From contig JAMPEL010000012.1 in NCBI GenBank assembly GCA_023665185.1, positions 1-64,000 on the forward strand: a DNA stretch of 64,000 nt, given 5' to 3'. Below, piece by piece: positions 18,378-26,476 of this stretch. The position numbers and the translations under genes are program-made. Source of the DNA: Roseburia sp. (GTDB taxonomy: Bacteria > Bacteroidota > Bacteroidia > Bacteroidales > Bacteroidaceae). The notes under the pieces are model-generated. The model was not told the origin of the DNA and searched no databases. It worked only from the letters and a program-made list of their open reading frames with translations. The number at the start of each line of letters is the position of its first letter. Position 1 is the stretch's first letter.

Positions 18378-18392
18378 TTTTCCAATGGAAAG
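18378..18392. promoter_or_regulatory. Operator candidate O1 upstream of the sulfur-transfer operon
   Basis: TTTTCCAATGGAAAG is a near-perfect palindrome (TTTCC and GGAAA around AAT). An almost identical copy lies 50 bp downstream at 18429-18442, so the two are about five helical turns apart and bracket the -7 element. The second gene of the operon encodes a MarR regulator, whose family binds such palindromes as a dimer. Confidence 0.6.
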
Positions 18393-18415
18393 TTTTTCAA
18401 ATCAGAAATTAGTTA

Positions 18416-18423
18416 TACATTTG
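18416..18423 (+). promoter_or_regulatory. Promoter -7 element of the sulfur-transfer operon
   Basis: TACATTTGC matches TAnnTTTG and would start transcription near 18430, inside the second palindrome. The -33 region (about 18393) is GTTTTTC rather than TTTG and touches the first palindrome. A repressor bound to both sites would cover the promoter. Confidence 0.6.
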
Positions 18424-18428
18424 CATAA

Positions 18429-18442
18429 TTTCCAATGGAAAG
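18429..18442. promoter_or_regulatory. Operator candidate O2 upstream of the sulfur-transfer operon
   Basis: TTTCCAATGGAAAG repeats the O1 palindrome and lies at the predicted transcription start, 33 bp before the ATG at 18475. Confidence 0.6.
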
Positions 18443-18474
18443 TATTTTTTTCAATACAAATTAAGAAGACATTT

Positions 18475-20913
18475 ATGAAATACGTAATTATTGGCGGTGT
18501 GGCTGGCGGAGCAACTGCGGCAGCCCGAATAAGAAGAAACAGCGAGCAGGCAGAAATCGTATTGTTCGAGAAAGGTGAGCACATATCTTATGCAAACTGC
18601 GGTCTACCTTATTATATAGGAGGCACAATTGCCGAGCGTGAGAAACTTTTTGTCCAGACTCCCGAGGCATTTGGCCGCAGGTTCAACATTGATGTCCGCC
18701 CACTGTCGGAAGTAATCAAGGTGGATGCGGAGAACAAAACTGTCACAGTACACCCACATAACGGCAAGGAATATACCGAGACTTACGACAAGTTGCTGCT
18801 GTCGCCCGGCGCGTCTCCAGTGCGCCCACCACTGCCGGGCATAGACACAGAGGGCATTTTCACTCTGCGGAACGTAACGGACACTGACACTATAAAGAAC
18901 TTCATCCAAGAGCGCAAGCCAAAGAACGCAGTCATCATTGGCGCCGGATTCATCGGACTTGAAATGGCTGAGAACCTGCACGAGGCGGGACTGGAAGTGG
19001 CGGTAGTGGAAATGGCAAATCAGGTGATGGCACCTATCGACTTTTCTATGGCATCGTTTGTCCATGAGCATCTCGCACAGAAAAGAGTCCGGCTGTATCT
19101 CGAAAAAGCAGTCGCATCGTTTGAGAAGTCCGCAACCAACATCAATGTGACATTCAAATCGGGTGAGATTCTCTCAACCGACATGGTAATCCTGTCAATC
19201 GGAGTGCGTCCAAACACGGCCCTTGCAGCCAATGCGGGTCTGGACTTGGGAGAGATGAGAGGAATAAAAGTGAACGATTTTCTTCAAACCTCCAATGAGG
19301 ATATATATGCCGTGGGCGATGCGATTGAGTTCCGCCACCCGCTCAGCGGCAAACCGTGGCTCAACTATCTTGCCGGACCCGCCAACCGTCAGGCGCGCAT
19401 TGTTGCCGACAATATGGTGTTTGGCAACATACAAAAGTATGAGGGGGCTGTCGGCACATCGGTAGCCAAAGTGTTCGACCTCACTGTGGCTGCCACCGGT
19501 CTGCCAGCAAAACGGCTCAAACAAACCGGCATCGACTACCTGTCGGCAACCATCCACCCAAGTTCTCACGCAAGCTACTATCCCGGTGCGCTCCCTATGT
19601 CGATAAAAATCACATTCTCGCCCGCCAATGGCAAACTGCTTGGCGCACAGATTGTGGGATATGACGGTGTGGACAAGCGCATAGACGAGTTTGCGTCCGT
19701 AATCAAGCATGGCGGCAGTGTCTACGACCTACAGGCCATAGAACAGGCATACGCTCCGCCATACTCGTCAGCCAAAGACCCGGTGGCAGTGGCGGGATAT
19801 GTGGCAGGGAATATTCTTTCAGGCAAGATGACACCGCTCTATTGGCGCAAGCTTCGGGATACAGACCGTTCAACAGTCACACTCATAGATGTCCGCACTC
19901 CCGACGAGTTTGCCCTCGGAGCATTGGACGGAGCAATAAATATTCCGCTTGACAACATGCGCGACCGCTTAAAGGAAATACCAGCTGACAAGTCTGTGTT
20001 CCTGTACTGCGGTGTGGGCTTGCGCGGTTATCTTGCGTCCAACATTCTCAAGCAAAACGGATTTAAGAATGTGCATAACCTCATTGGCGGACTAAAACTG
20101 TACAAATCCGCCACTTCGCCTGTTCCCGCACCAAAAAGTTTTACAGGAAGTATTGTCACGGACAAGCCTGCCGCCCACACCGCACACCGCACAATAAAGG
20201 TCGATGCCTGTGGAATAGCGTGCCCGGGGCCTATTCTCAAACTGAAAAACAATATCGGAACACTCACCGAAGGCGAACAGCTTGAAATCATCGCCACCGA
20301 CCCCGGTTTTCCGCGCGATGCCGAGGCATGGTGCCAGACAACGGGCAACCGCTTCATCTCATCATACTCAAACGGTGGCAAATACATGGTCGTAGTAGCT
20401 AAGGGCAACGGAACACCCGCATCGGCAGAAAGCACCGGAGACCAAAAAGGCAAGACCTTTGTCCTATTCAGCGATGACCTCGACAAAGCCCTTGCCACAT
20501 TCGTACTTGCAAACGGAGCTGCTGCAACCGGAAAGAAAGTGAGCATATTCTTCACATTCTGGGGATTGAATGCCATAAAAAAGGAAACGAAACCAACAGT
20601 AAAGAAAGACATATTCGGACGAATGTTCGGCATGATGCTTCCGTCAAGCTCCCAAAAGCTGAAACTGTCAAAGATGAACATGGGAGGCATTGGCTCAAAG
20701 ATAATGCGCCACATCATGAAAAACAAGAACGTGGACTCGCTTGAAGAACTGCGCGCCCAAACGATAGAGAACGGTGTGGAGTTCATTGCCTGCCAGATGT
20801 CGATGGATGTAATGGGAGTTGCCCGTGAAGAACTGCTTGACAATGTGACAATCGGTGGTGTCGCCACCTACATGAACCGTGCCGAACAAGCTAATGTAAA
20901 CCTTTTCATATAA
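18475..20913 (+). CDS. CoA-disulfide reductase-rhodanese-TusA-DsrE four-domain protein
   Basis: An 812-residue cytoplasmic flavoprotein. Residues 1-450 are an FAD/NAD(P)H disulfide reductase of the CoA-disulfide reductase type, with the single redox Cys42 (SYANCGLPYYIGG) and a dimerisation domain. Residues about 465-555 are a rhodanese domain with the sulfur-carrying Cys512 (YCGVGLRGY). Residues about 575-645 are a TusA/SirA domain with CPGP at Cys583. Residues about 660-812 are a DsrE-like domain with Cys773 (ACQMSMDVMG). Together they look like a relay that reduces polysulfide or CoA-persulfide and passes sulfur from cysteine to cysteine. The start at 18475 is favoured over the ATG at 18385, which lies upstream of the promoter -7. 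It is followed 7 bp later by a MarR gene. Confidence 0.92.
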   Translation: MKYVIIGGVAGGATAAARIRRNSEQAEIVLFEKGEHISYANCGLPYYIGGTIAEREKLFVQTPEAFGRRFNIDVRPLSEVIKVDAENKTVTVHPHNGKEYTETYDKLLLSPGASPVRPPLPGIDTEGIFTLRNVTDTDTIKNFIQERKPKNAVIIGAGFIGLEMAENLHEAGLEVAVVEMANQVMAPIDFSMASFVHEHLAQKRVRLYLEKAVASFEKSATNINVTFKSGEILSTDMVILSIGVRPNTALAANAGLDLGEMRGIKVNDFLQTSNEDIYAVGDAIEFRHPLSGKPWLNYLAGPANRQARIVADNMVFGNIQKYEGAVGTSVAKVFDLTVAATGLPAKRLKQTGIDYLSATIHPSSHASYYPGALPMSIKITFSPANGKLLGAQIVGYDGVDKRIDEFASVIKHGGSVYDLQAIEQAYAPPYSSAKDPVAVAGYVAGNILSGKMTPLYWRKLRDTDRSTVTLIDVRTPDEFALGALDGAINIPLDNMRDRLKEIPADKSVFLYCGVGLRGYLASNILKQNGFKNVHNLIGGLKLYKSATSPVPAPKSFTGSIVTDKPAAHTAHRTIKVDACGIACPGPILKLKNNIGTLTEGEQLEIIATDPGFPRDAEAWCQTTGNRFISSYSNGGKYMVVVAKGNGTPASAESTGDQKGKTFVLFSDDLDKALATFVLANGAAATGKKVSIFFTFWGLNAIKKETKPTVKKDIFGRMFGMMLPSSSQKLKLSKMNMGGIGSKIMRHIMKNKNVDSLEELRAQTIENGVEFIACQMSMDVMGVAREELLDNVTIGGVATYMNRAEQANVNLFI

Positions 20914-20920
20914 TCTCGCA

Positions 20921-21286
20921 ATGGAAAAAATAAAATCAATCTGTGTGATGCGCGAGCTGTTGAAAGCGATGAACGCTCTCGAATCACAACTGCAAAGCAG
21001 GTTTGGAGTATCAATTAATGAGGCCATGGCACTTTGCTGCATCGGTGGAGACACCCTCACCGCATCCAAGATTTCGGAAAATATAGGACTGACGCCATCC
21101 AACACTTCCAAAGTGATTCGGTCGATAGAGTCCAAAGAACTGGTCACACGCAGTCCGGGGGATACCGACCATCGCCAGATGTGCTTCACACTGACAGAAA
21201 AGGGAATGGAAAAGTTGCGGACAATCAAGAACAACGAAATTGAGATTCCCGAATTTATCAAGCCGTTGTTCGATTGCGAGCATTGA
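20921..21286 (+). CDS. MarR-family transcriptional regulator
   Basis: A 121-residue winged-helix repressor. LTASKISENIGLTPSNTSKV is the helix-turn-helix and TRSPGDTDHRQMCFTLTEKG is the wing, with the DxR-type residues of the family. It is a short MarR protein. It lies 7 bp behind the sulfur-transfer flavoprotein and the two palindromes before that operon are good candidates for its binding sites, so I infer autoregulation, perhaps through oxidation by reactive sulfur species of Cys8 or Cys37/38. Confidence 0.9.
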   Translation: MEKIKSICVMRELLKAMNALESQLQSRFGVSINEAMALCCIGGDTLTASKISENIGLTPSNTSKVIRSIESKELVTRSPGDTDHRQMCFTLTEKGMEKLRTIKNNEIEIPEFIKPLFDCEH

Positions 21287-21355
21287 GTAACATCGGCATG
21301 ACGAGTGGTCAAAATTGATAATATAACGGGATTAGAAAGTCTGTTACAAACGACC

Positions 21356-21391
21356 AAATTCTCAAATCAGCAGCTGCTGATTTGAGAATTT
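21356..21391. terminator. Perfect 36-bp palindromic terminator
   Basis: The two halves (18 bp each, meeting at CAG|CTG, 21373/21374) are exact inverses and T or A runs flank both sides. It lies between the converging MarR gene and the acetyltransferase gene and can stop transcription from either side. Confidence 0.85.
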
Positions 21392-21507
21392 TTCCGCACT
21401 ATTAATGCTTTTACCACATAGACAAAGAAACAGCCTTGGATATCCCCGAAAGTTTTACAGAACAATACAAATTACAGAAATCAGACAATAAAGGCTTATT
21501 GGAATGT

Positions 21508-22122
21508 TTACAACCTGAATATTTCTTGTTGTAGCAAATCAAGAAATCGGGCGGCATGAGCACCGTCCATTTGTGTATGATGAAATTGGAAAGATACGGT
21601 GAGGGTGGTCTTGAAGAACCGTTTCTTGTATTTGCCCCATATCATAAACGGGTTGTTGAAGATGCCGCTGTACATGCCTACAGCCCCGTCTATGTCATAT
21701 TGTGCAAGTGCGGACGTGCCGATTACCATACTATCGGCAATGTCGTGGCTCTCACAACTCTCGGATACCTGTCGGGTGAAGCGAAGATAATCGGAATTGA
21801 ACGCAGGCAAATCCTCTGAAAACGGAACATCACATGAGCTGACCTCACCCTGCCTGTTCGCCACAATAGTATTGACAGCTATCGTGTCGTACTTGATAAG
21901 TTTGTCACCAACCGGAAGCATATAAAACTCTTTCACTTGCGAGGCGGCACGACCTACGCACCAGCACATCAGCATATTGAATTTCAGACCTCGTTTACGG
22001 CTTATTTTCAACAACCGCGACACATCAAGCGTCTTGAAGAATGTCACCATTGGCATGGGCGCGTTCATCCACATCTCAAAAGCATATGCTCTTGTCGTCT
22101 CTCTTGGGTTTACTTCTCTCAT
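21508..22122 (-). CDS. CatA-like (chloramphenicol acetyltransferase family) acyltransferase
   Basis: A 204-residue protein of the trimeric chloramphenicol acetyltransferase fold. The catalytic signature HHTQMDGAHAARFL is present, with His182 as general base and Asp186 as the structural acid; QYDIDGAVGMYSGIF and SFQF are also family-like. True resistance enzymes are about 213 residues, and Bacteroidales chromosomes commonly carry relatives with unknown acceptors. I therefore do not call it a resistance gene. It stands alone on the minus strand. Confidence 0.85.
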   Translation of the reverse strand: MREVNPRETTRAYAFEMWMNAPMPMVTFFKTLDVSRLLKISRKRGLKFNMLMCWCVGRAASQVKEFYMLPVGDKLIKYDTIAVNTIVANRQGEVSSCDVPFSEDLPAFNSDYLRFTRQVSESCESHDIADSMVIGTSALAQYDIDGAVGMYSGIFNNPFMIWGKYKKRFFKTTLTVSFQFHHTQMDGAHAARFLDLLQQEIFRL

Positions 22123-22233
22123 TTTTTTTCGTCTAAAAATTTTGAAAGTCTCAACATTCTTTCTTTACTCAAATATCATTCTTAACATAGCAATATCCGT
22201 AATGCCTTGACAGAATGTCCTGTTCACAGACGG

Positions 22234-22241
22234 CAAAGTTA
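22234..22241 (-). promoter_or_regulatory. Promoter -7 element of the acetyltransferase gene
   Basis: On the minus strand TAACTTTGC fits TAnnTTTG. The leader to the ATG at 22122 would be about 105 bases. No clear -33 is seen. Confidence 0.45.
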
Positions 22242-22484
22242 ATCACAATATTAGAAATGCTGATGATATTGACGCTATTTTATTCCCATAGACCAAGAAC
22301 AAGATACAACATTTTATAAACAGATTTTTTGCACCGCCTTTTGCCTTCAGCTCACTTTTATATTCCAAACACCTTGTCAACAAGCATTCACAAGACTTTT
22401 ATCACTTTTTATTCGGCATTTCCAACGTTTTTGCGTAAGTTTGGAATAGCTTTCTTAGTTCCTTATAATAAGGAGATTGGGAGA

Positions 22485-22519
22485 ATTACCCGATTTTGAG
22501 GTAATGACTTGGCAACCGT
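22485..22519 (+). repeat. Att-like imperfect direct repeat, left
   Basis: The sequence has the form ATTACC-9-GGTAATGACTTGGCAACCGT. A related sequence, ATTACC-8-GGTAACGATTTGAAAACCGT, lies at 26477-26510, beyond the integrase remnant. The last 20 bases agree at 16 positions, and both contain the TTACC/GGTAA inverted repeat. This is a candidate left end of the island; the match is not exact, as a true recombination core should be. Confidence 0.35.
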
Positions 22520-22663
22520 GCCATTTGCAGCGTTCTGCTATGAATTGCATTCAAATAACTCTCTACAATACAAAGGTAAAACAAAATTTTCAGTGTACTA
22601 GAACTTTTCTCAAGCAAAATACTGATAATGTATTGAAACGGTCGTAATTTCATGGATAATAGT

Positions 22664-22671
22664 TACCTTTG
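22664..22671 (+). promoter_or_regulatory. Promoter -7 element of the first island gene
   Basis: TACCTTTG with a predicted start near 22678. This places the in-frame ATG at 22674 upstream of the transcript and supports the ATG at 22707. Confidence 0.5.
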
Positions 22672-22706
22672 TAGTGCTATTTAACTTCACAAATACTAAT
22701 TGTATT

Positions 22707-23591
22707 ATGATAGTATTAAAACCCAACATGTTTTATGCTCCGAGTAATTATCGGAGAGATAGATGTAATGTTCCAGCAGAAAATGGTGACTATACAATTG
22801 AAATACCATCATTGGAGCTTGGAGAGGAAAGTTATGCCTCGCTAAATATCGTAGGTCGTCAATTGCACGATGATGAAGGTCTACATTTTGGCTATATAGA
22901 ACTTGTAGGACTGAAAGTATTATGCAAAAGAGGAAAACCTCTTTATTATGGACTAAATGAGCCGAAGATATATAAGTACTGTTTGTCGCTATACCTACAT
23001 GATGTAAATGATGAATGGCAAACTTATGATTTACATGGGACAGATATCTGTTTTTTGTTATATACTATTTTGCCACTGCTTAATTTAGCATTAAAAGATG
23101 GTTGTCTTATCTCGCATTTGAATTTTGATTGGTTAGAGTGGCAATGTAATGCATGGGAATGGGGAGAAGCGAATGGTCAAGGTAGAGGATTTCTTTTTAA
23201 TGAGGACGATATCTACGACTTGGAGAGTCTTTACCGATACCTCAAATCTTTTAAGATTGAGGCAATCAAACAGTCCTTATACAAAAGAGGTGGGGGTGTA
23301 TATTGGACTGATGTCTGTATTTGTTTTAGATATATTGATAACTACATTTCTAACTTAATAAGCGATGCGCTTGGTGTGAAATTTATCATATCAGGAGATA
23401 CCTCAAAAGTTGTAAGCTATAAACTTGAATTAGATAAAGATGAATGTGATGGCTATTGCCCCAATAATAGTTCAATACTGCAAAATAATGAAGCCGAAAA
23501 GTATAGAGAACAGATTGAAATGAAGCTGATGATTCATGTGCTTAGAGCCTTTGATTTGATTGAACTTAAAAAGAATCGGCTTATAAAATAA
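22707..23591 (+). CDS. Uncharacterised protein, accessory island
   Basis: A 294-residue protein that I do not recognise. It is acidic, has no signal peptide and no clear membrane segment. It is unusually rich in Trp, Tyr and Cys (for example FDWLEWQCNAWEWGEANGQG). The base composition is clearly more AT-rich than that of the flanking housekeeping genes. The next gene follows after 69 bp on the same strand and is also unknown. The company of a SIR2-like gene and an integrase remnant suggests mobile cargo, perhaps defence or its immunity part, but nothing in the protein itself shows this. Confidence 0.7.
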   Translation: MIVLKPNMFYAPSNYRRDRCNVPAENGDYTIEIPSLELGEESYASLNIVGRQLHDDEGLHFGYIELVGLKVLCKRGKPLYYGLNEPKIYKYCLSLYLHDVNDEWQTYDLHGTDICFLLYTILPLLNLALKDGCLISHLNFDWLEWQCNAWEWGEANGQGRGFLFNEDDIYDLESLYRYLKSFKIEAIKQSLYKRGGGVYWTDVCICFRYIDNYISNLISDALGVKFIISGDTSKVVSYKLELDKDECDGYCPNNSSILQNNEAEKYREQIEMKLMIHVLRAFDLIELKKNRLIK

Positions 23592-23660
23592 TCTTTTGCT
23601 TGAAATAAACACTAAGAGAAAGACAATAGTATAAAAATAAAAGAACAAAGGTCAGAATTT

Positions 23661-24260
23661 ATGGATTTTGTAGGAGCTGTTATTAGAAACAAAATTAAGG
23701 AACTTGGTCAATTGTGGAAATCATCAGAAAATCACGTGAACGTTTCTATTGATGTATTAAATTCATGGGATACTTTGATTTCGGAATGGGCTGAAGATGA
23801 GAGTATGCCACTTATTATAAGGAAAGGTAGCAGTAGAGGACAAGAATTTACTCACCCGTCAGGGAGAAAAGTTATAATTTCCGATAATACATTTGCCTTG
23901 TGGGTGTACCGTAATGTTTTAGATGGAAAAACTTATAGTCTCTTGGAACTGAAAAACAAATTGAACAGCAATGAAATACCAATGGTTTATGCTTTAACAA
24001 AAGAAGATAAGAAAAAAGCAAAATACACCAAAACATTAGGCAAAGATGCATTGTCTGATGCGGATACAAAATGGAAATTATGCCATATTGAACCTGTTGG
24101 TATGAATAGCCGTAAGGATATTGTAAATTTGGATATAAATGAAATTATAAAGTATTTTAAGAGATATTCTAATCCTATGAATATGTTCATATTACCCAAA
24201 GAAATAGGCGGTTTAGGGGAAATTCAAGAATTTATAGATGAACAAAAATATTCAAGATAA
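23661..24260 (+). CDS. Uncharacterised protein, possible HNH-like nuclease
   Basis: A 199-residue protein with no signal peptide. Two conserved-looking stretches stand out: HPSGRKVIISDNTFALWVY in the first half, and near the end KLCHIEPVGMNSR followed by YSNPMNMFILPKEIGG. A His-rich strand followed at a distance by an Asn in a loop recalls HNH/beta-beta-alpha-metal nucleases of restriction type, but the second His is not clear and I cannot assign it. It is AT-rich and lies 69 bp behind the other unknown gene. Its stop is only 20 bp from the end of the converging SIR2-like gene. Confidence 0.65.
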   Translation: MDFVGAVIRNKIKELGQLWKSSENHVNVSIDVLNSWDTLISEWAEDESMPLIIRKGSSRGQEFTHPSGRKVIISDNTFALWVYRNVLDGKTYSLLELKNKLNSNEIPMVYALTKEDKKKAKYTKTLGKDALSDADTKWKLCHIEPVGMNSRKDIVNLDINEIIKYFKRYSNPMNMFILPKEIGGLGEIQEFIDEQKYSR

Positions 24261-24280
24261 GACACTGATAATTAGTAGTG

Positions 24281-25184
24281 TTAAACTTCTAATAACCCCT
24301 TGTAAATTTCTTCATAATTTTCAAGGGTAACCATTTCAAAACCGAGATAATCTAAATAAAATCTTTTCCCCTCTGAAATTTCATCTGATTTACATACATA
24401 CCACCCTTTTTTTTCTGCGTTCTGGGAAACGACGAAAATATTTAGCTCTTTCAATTAGCAACCATCTTAAAAAAGTTTCATTCTCATCCAAAGCTAACCC
24501 AAATATACATAGAGAACTATTAAAAATGATATGTAACCAGGTATTATATCCTTTCCAATTATTCTGATTTTTGAAATTGAAATCATCTATACTTTCTTCC
24601 TTATGGAGGAAAGAACGAACTCGTGCAGATAATCCCATATATTCTGATAAGCTAAGTTTTATGCTTCTACGATAGCCAACCATTCCATTAATATGCCATA
24701 CCGCAAAACCTTCCGTTGGATATGATAGAATAGTATTACCAAAATAAACATTCCAAGGATAAAAGTCGGTAAAACCGATATTACCATTTTCTAGTTTATT
24801 AAACCTTAATCCGTCATCTAAATTTCTGTCAAAATTAGTTGTCAAAAGAGGTACATTCCATTCTGCAACTTTATTTTGTAACCACTTGTAATACTCCACA
24901 GGTTGCCATTTATCTAGCGACTCAACCACTTTTAGCCTTACTTCATCAATAGAACCAGCTTCAAATTCCATAATATCATAAAATTCCGTCAAAGAAATTC
25001 CGTCTGAAATATTACTTAAAGTCCTATTTGAAATTTGTTGCCATACATCTAATAAGAGTGCATTCCATGATACATCTTGATTTTGAGCATAAGCAAATCT
25101 ATTGATGCCATTACCTGCAATAAATGCCAAGTTTGATTTATTGCGATTTAATACCTGTTTAATTACTGACAAATCAGATATCAT
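24281..25184 (-). CDS. SIR2-like protein (candidate NADase), frame-shifted near the C-terminus
   Basis: A SIR2-family protein of about 300 residues. Motifs: NLAFIAGNGINRFAY (nucleotide-binding loop), PLLTTNFDRNL (catalytic Asn) and VWHINGMVGYRRSIKLSLSEY (catalytic His and following Gly), with IFGLALDENETF near the end. Such stand-alone SIR2 proteins often degrade NAD+ in anti-phage systems. The uninterrupted frame ends at 24390 with RRKKRVVCM. If one A is removed from the A8 tract (T8 on plus, 24407-24414) the protein continues as RRKKGWYVCKSDEISEGKRF and ends at 24281 with EEIYKGLLEV, a normal family ending. I place the start at the ATG at 25184; the alternative start at 25220 is GTG. AT-rich and within the island. 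Confidence 0.75.
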
Positions 25185-25200
25185 ACGTTTACACCAACTA

Positions 25201-25611
25201 TTATAAATTATTAAATGCACTCTTATTTATAAAATCTATAGTATATTCGACGGAAACGATATTATTAAGGGCTTCCGAATAGAATCCGTACACAAATGCA
25301 AATTTTTCATTAGCATAAGCAATCACATAATATGCGTTATCCGATGTTTTCAATATTACTCTTTTGGCAAACCCATCGTACTCTACTTTTTTTCTGGTGT
25401 TGTGATAATTTCTCTTGATCAAAATCATCTTTTTTTATCACTATAAGATGTACGAATGATATAATTATTTTCGGGGGGTCCATATTCTAACAATTGTCTT
25501 GTTGTCATTAGGATGATGTGCTTTTATTATAAGTGTATTATCAGTTGAAGCAAATACACTTATACCGAAGAATAAAAAGATACAGGTAATTAAAAACTTT
25601 ATTGCTTTCAT
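25201..25611 (-). pseudogene. Small secreted protein gene, interrupted at three homopolymers
   Basis: The ATG at 25611 opens a signal peptide (MKAIKFLITCIFLFFGISVFA) and 48 residues before a stop at 25465. Removing one base from the C6 tract (G6 on plus, 25473-25478) gives ...RIWTPENNYIIRTSYSDKK. Removing one A from the next A7 tract (near 25431-25437) gives DDFDQEKLSQHQKK. Removing one A from the A7 tract near 25387-25393 joins the long open part VEYDGFAKRVILKTSDNAYY, which ends at 25201. The repaired protein has about 136 residues. Without repair, only the 48-residue peptide and a 75-residue frame from 25428 remain. It would sit just upstream of the SIR2-like gene in one transcript. I know no family for it. 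Confidence 0.5.
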
Positions 25612-25632
25612 GATTTTATATTATACGGCAAA

Positions 25633-25640
25633 GGTATAAA
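25633..25640 (-). promoter_or_regulatory. Promoter -7 element before the secreted protein gene
   Basis: On the minus strand TACCTTTGCC follows a T run and lies about 20 bases before the ATG at 25611. The T run is also the tail of the integrase terminator, so the two elements overlap. Confidence 0.45.
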
Positions 25641-25643
25641 AAA

Positions 25644-25672
25644 TCCGTGATACGGCATACCATTATCACGGA
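25644..25672 (-). terminator. Terminator after the integrase remnant
   Basis: A 9-bp stem (TCCGTGATA and its inverse) with a loop of about 11 bases, followed on the minus strand by a T run. It begins 12 bp after the integrase stop, which suggests it belonged to that gene or its fragment. Confidence 0.75.
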
Positions 25673-25684
25673 CTTTATTGTGAT

Positions 25685-26380
25685 TTACAACCTAATACCT
25701 TCATCTGTCAGATACTCACGCTCCTTTACATTCGGGCTGATGTGAAACTGAGCAAATGGATTCCTCAGTATCAGTCCGTTATAGTATGCACGCATTACGA
25801 CACCTTTAAGCCACATGCAGTTCAGCCAAATGGTGGCGTTTTTCAGTCCCCGTTCGGCGGTAAGATAAGCCGCAAACTCCTTGATGAAGTCTGGTGTAAG
25901 TTCCAACATCGACATATCGCTACGCTTGTAAAATGACTTTATAAAGGCTGCAACATAGTTCCTCGCCCTTACCATTACCTTGTATGTTCCGATGCTGCGG
26001 TCTTTCCCCACACGCTTGAGGAAGTTGGCACAGTCCTTATCGAATGCTCTGATAAGCGTTTCATATTCGCTTCCTATACCTTGGTAGGCATTGCGCACCA
26101 TTTCTGCCGTAACGTATGCCTCACGGTCTGAAATGCGCTGGTAGTGTTTGATGATTTGCGCCTTGATGTTATCCAAAGCGAGGTTTATTTCCCTCGCTTC
26201 GGCACTCTTGCCTTTGGCTCGGTTGCCTTTCGCATTCCATAGGGTTTTCGGGATGCTCTGCTTGCAGCTGAACTGCGCCACCGAACCATTGATTGTCACT
26301 CGTCCCATAATGGGGACAATACCATTTTTCTCCTTGCTGCCATTTACGTAAAACAGCACTTTGAACGTACTTCTTGCCAT
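25685..26380 (-). pseudogene. Tyrosine recombinase (integrase), N-terminal half only
   Basis: A 231-residue fragment. It contains the Bacteroidetes-type arm-binding domain (about 1-95, FKVLFYVNGSKEKNGIVPIMGR) and the SAM-like core-binding domain (about 105-215). It stops with KEREYLTDEGIRL, exactly where the catalytic domain of these about 400-residue integrases begins. The R-H-R-Y catalytic residues are therefore missing. The fragment still has a promoter -7 and a terminator. It marks the right side of an accessory island that can no longer move by itself. An inhibitor-like or regulatory role for the remaining DNA-binding part is possible but unsupported. Confidence 0.85.
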
Positions 26381-26476
26381 ACTCGTTTTTTGTTTGCAAA
26401 GTTAAATATCAACGAGTTATACCTTAATACGCAAATCAGTGACAAATGGTGCAAAAGCATCCTGTCTGTGTAAAAT

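Larger units (their letters stand above)
17499..18474. other. Long intergenic region with repeat copy B and operator sites
   Basis: No gene is supported in these 976 bases. In order they hold a hairpin (17641-17712), repeat copy B (about 17750-18240), an AT-rich stretch, and the promoter/operator region of the sulfur-transfer operon (18378-18442). Confidence 0.7.
22123..22706. other. Intergenic region at the left edge of the accessory island
   Basis: No gene is seen. It holds the -7 of the acetyltransferase gene (22234-22241, minus), an att-like sequence (22485-22519), a drop in GC content toward the right, and the -7 TACCTTTG of the first island gene (22664-22671). Confidence 0.6.

Noticed and set aside
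20028-20867. 279-codon open frame on minus opposite the TusA/DsrE domains
   Set aside because: The plus-strand gene has clear domains here; the antisense frame is rich in Ser and Phe and matches nothing.
21508-22122. Chloramphenicol resistance gene
   Set aside because: The fold and catalytic His are present, but chromosomal relatives without known resistance are common and no mobile context surrounds this gene.
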